A DNA stretch of 64,000 bases from JBHJHP01 sp042219825 (GTDB lineage Bacteria; Bacteroidota; Bacteroidia; Bacteroidales; UBA5342), in assembly GCF_042219825.1 (NCBI RefSeq), contig NZ_JBHJHQ010000005.1:434001-498000 (forward strand). The letters are read 5' to 3'. Positions 63,749 through 64,000 of this stretch are shown one piece after another (within the stretch, counting starts at the first letter, position 1; the number at the start of each line of letters is the position of its first letter). The position numbers and the translations under genes are program-made. The notes below the pieces were generated by a model that saw only the letters and a list, made by a program, of their open reading frames with translations, was not told the origin of the DNA and did no database searches.

Positions 63749-64000
63749 TTATCTGTCGTAATACGGGTTTTGGATCAAATTCGGATTGGTTCTGATATCC
63801 CCTTCCGGAATAGGCAGGTAATAACTGAGGGTATCATAAACCTTAGCCTGCAGAATCGGTTTCTGCTTGATATCGGCACCTGCCAGGATCATGCTTATGA
63901 TGAGCTGTTTCTGCTCAAAACTGTTGCGTTTGGCAACCCTTAGTACATCGAACCATCTTTTCCCTTCAGCAAGAAATTCTTTGGCCCTTTCTTCCAGTAT
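63749..64000 (-). CDS. SusD/RagB-family protein, C-terminal fragment (cut by window edge)
   Basis: The last 83 codons of a minus-strand gene enter from the right edge. They read ILEERAKEFLAEGKRWFDVL, then ...YYLPIPEGDIRTNPNLIQNP, ending YYDR and TAA at 63751-63749. 'ERAKEFLAEGKRWFDVLR' and 'YYLPIPEGDIRTNPNLIQNPYY' are the family's most conserved C-terminal blocks. It is 9 bases before the FAS1 gene. It is distinct from the SusD at 57.6 kb, so a second SusC/D pair probably lies just outside the window. Confidence 0.93.
   Translation of the reverse strand: MLEERAKEFLAEGKRWFDVLRVAKRNSFEQKQLIISMILAGADIKQKPILQAKVYDTLSYYLPIPEGDIRTNPNLIQNPYYDR

Overview
The window is chromosomal DNA from a member of the Bacteroidota, most likely a free-living, polysaccharide-degrading, T9SS-carrying lineage of class Bacteroidia. 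The evidence is SusC/SusD homologues, at least eleven proteins ending in a type IX secretion (T9SS) sorting domain, Bacteroidota-type promoters (TTG or TTTG, then TAnnTTTG) and scarce Shine-Dalgarno sequences. Species identity cannot be read from the sequence.

Region 1 (1-27.5 kb) is mostly housekeeping and envelope genes. It starts with an alpha-2-macroglobulin lipoprotein followed by the 5' end of pbpC (PBP1C). Next come a four-repeat LamG surface protein, an ATP-cone/PD-(D/E)XK nuclease fusion with a perfect palindrome in front of it, and a large CotH/lamin-tail protein. A PchB-like chorismate mutase is paired with a DRE-TIM aldolase. An ECF sigma operon carries a probable anti-sigma factor and three envelope proteins (DUF4097-like, beta-barrel, head-GIN lipoprotein). 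Then come a DCC-family thiol oxidoreductase, two unknown genes, and the run coaX - outer membrane protein - TPR - lptC - CNNM/CBS protein. tRNA-Phe(GAA) closes the region.

Region 2 (27.5-39 kb) is accessory. A secreted protein with tandem gluzincin-peptidase-like domains (one apparently dead, one intact) lies between two decayed copies of a small GIY-YIG endonuclease gene. It is followed by an AttH/CrtC lipocalin-like T9SS cargo, a PL1 pectate-lyase-family T9SS cargo with a LacI-type palindrome upstream, and a membrane-anchored triple-tyrosine/LuxR-type regulator.

Region 3 (39-64 kb) is a large polysaccharide utilisation locus. Its enzyme set (GH3, three GH5, GH16, GH128, GH30) points to beta-1,3/1,6-glucan such as laminarin or fungal wall glucan. 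One GH5 is on the plus strand. Seven minus-strand genes, GH3-GH5-GH16-GH128-CotH-GH30-GH5, look like one operon, with gaps from a 4-base overlap to 70 bases. Upstream lie a multi-domain glycan-binding T9SS protein and a SusD-end/FAS1/SusC/SusD block, so a second SusC/D pair probably continues beyond the right edge. The likely division of labour is that T9SS-exported, CBM6-bearing endo-enzymes cut the glucan at the surface, SusC/D import oligosaccharides, and the GH3 and GH30 lipoproteins finish the job.

The observations most worth following up are the CotH-kinase gene embedded and translationally coupled inside the beta-glucan operon, the FAS1 protein inside the SusC/D block, the ATP-cone nuclease with its palindrome, the GIY-YIG remnants around the double-peptidase gene, and the PchB-like/aldolase pair. 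No CRISPR array, rRNA, intact insertion sequence or phage was seen.
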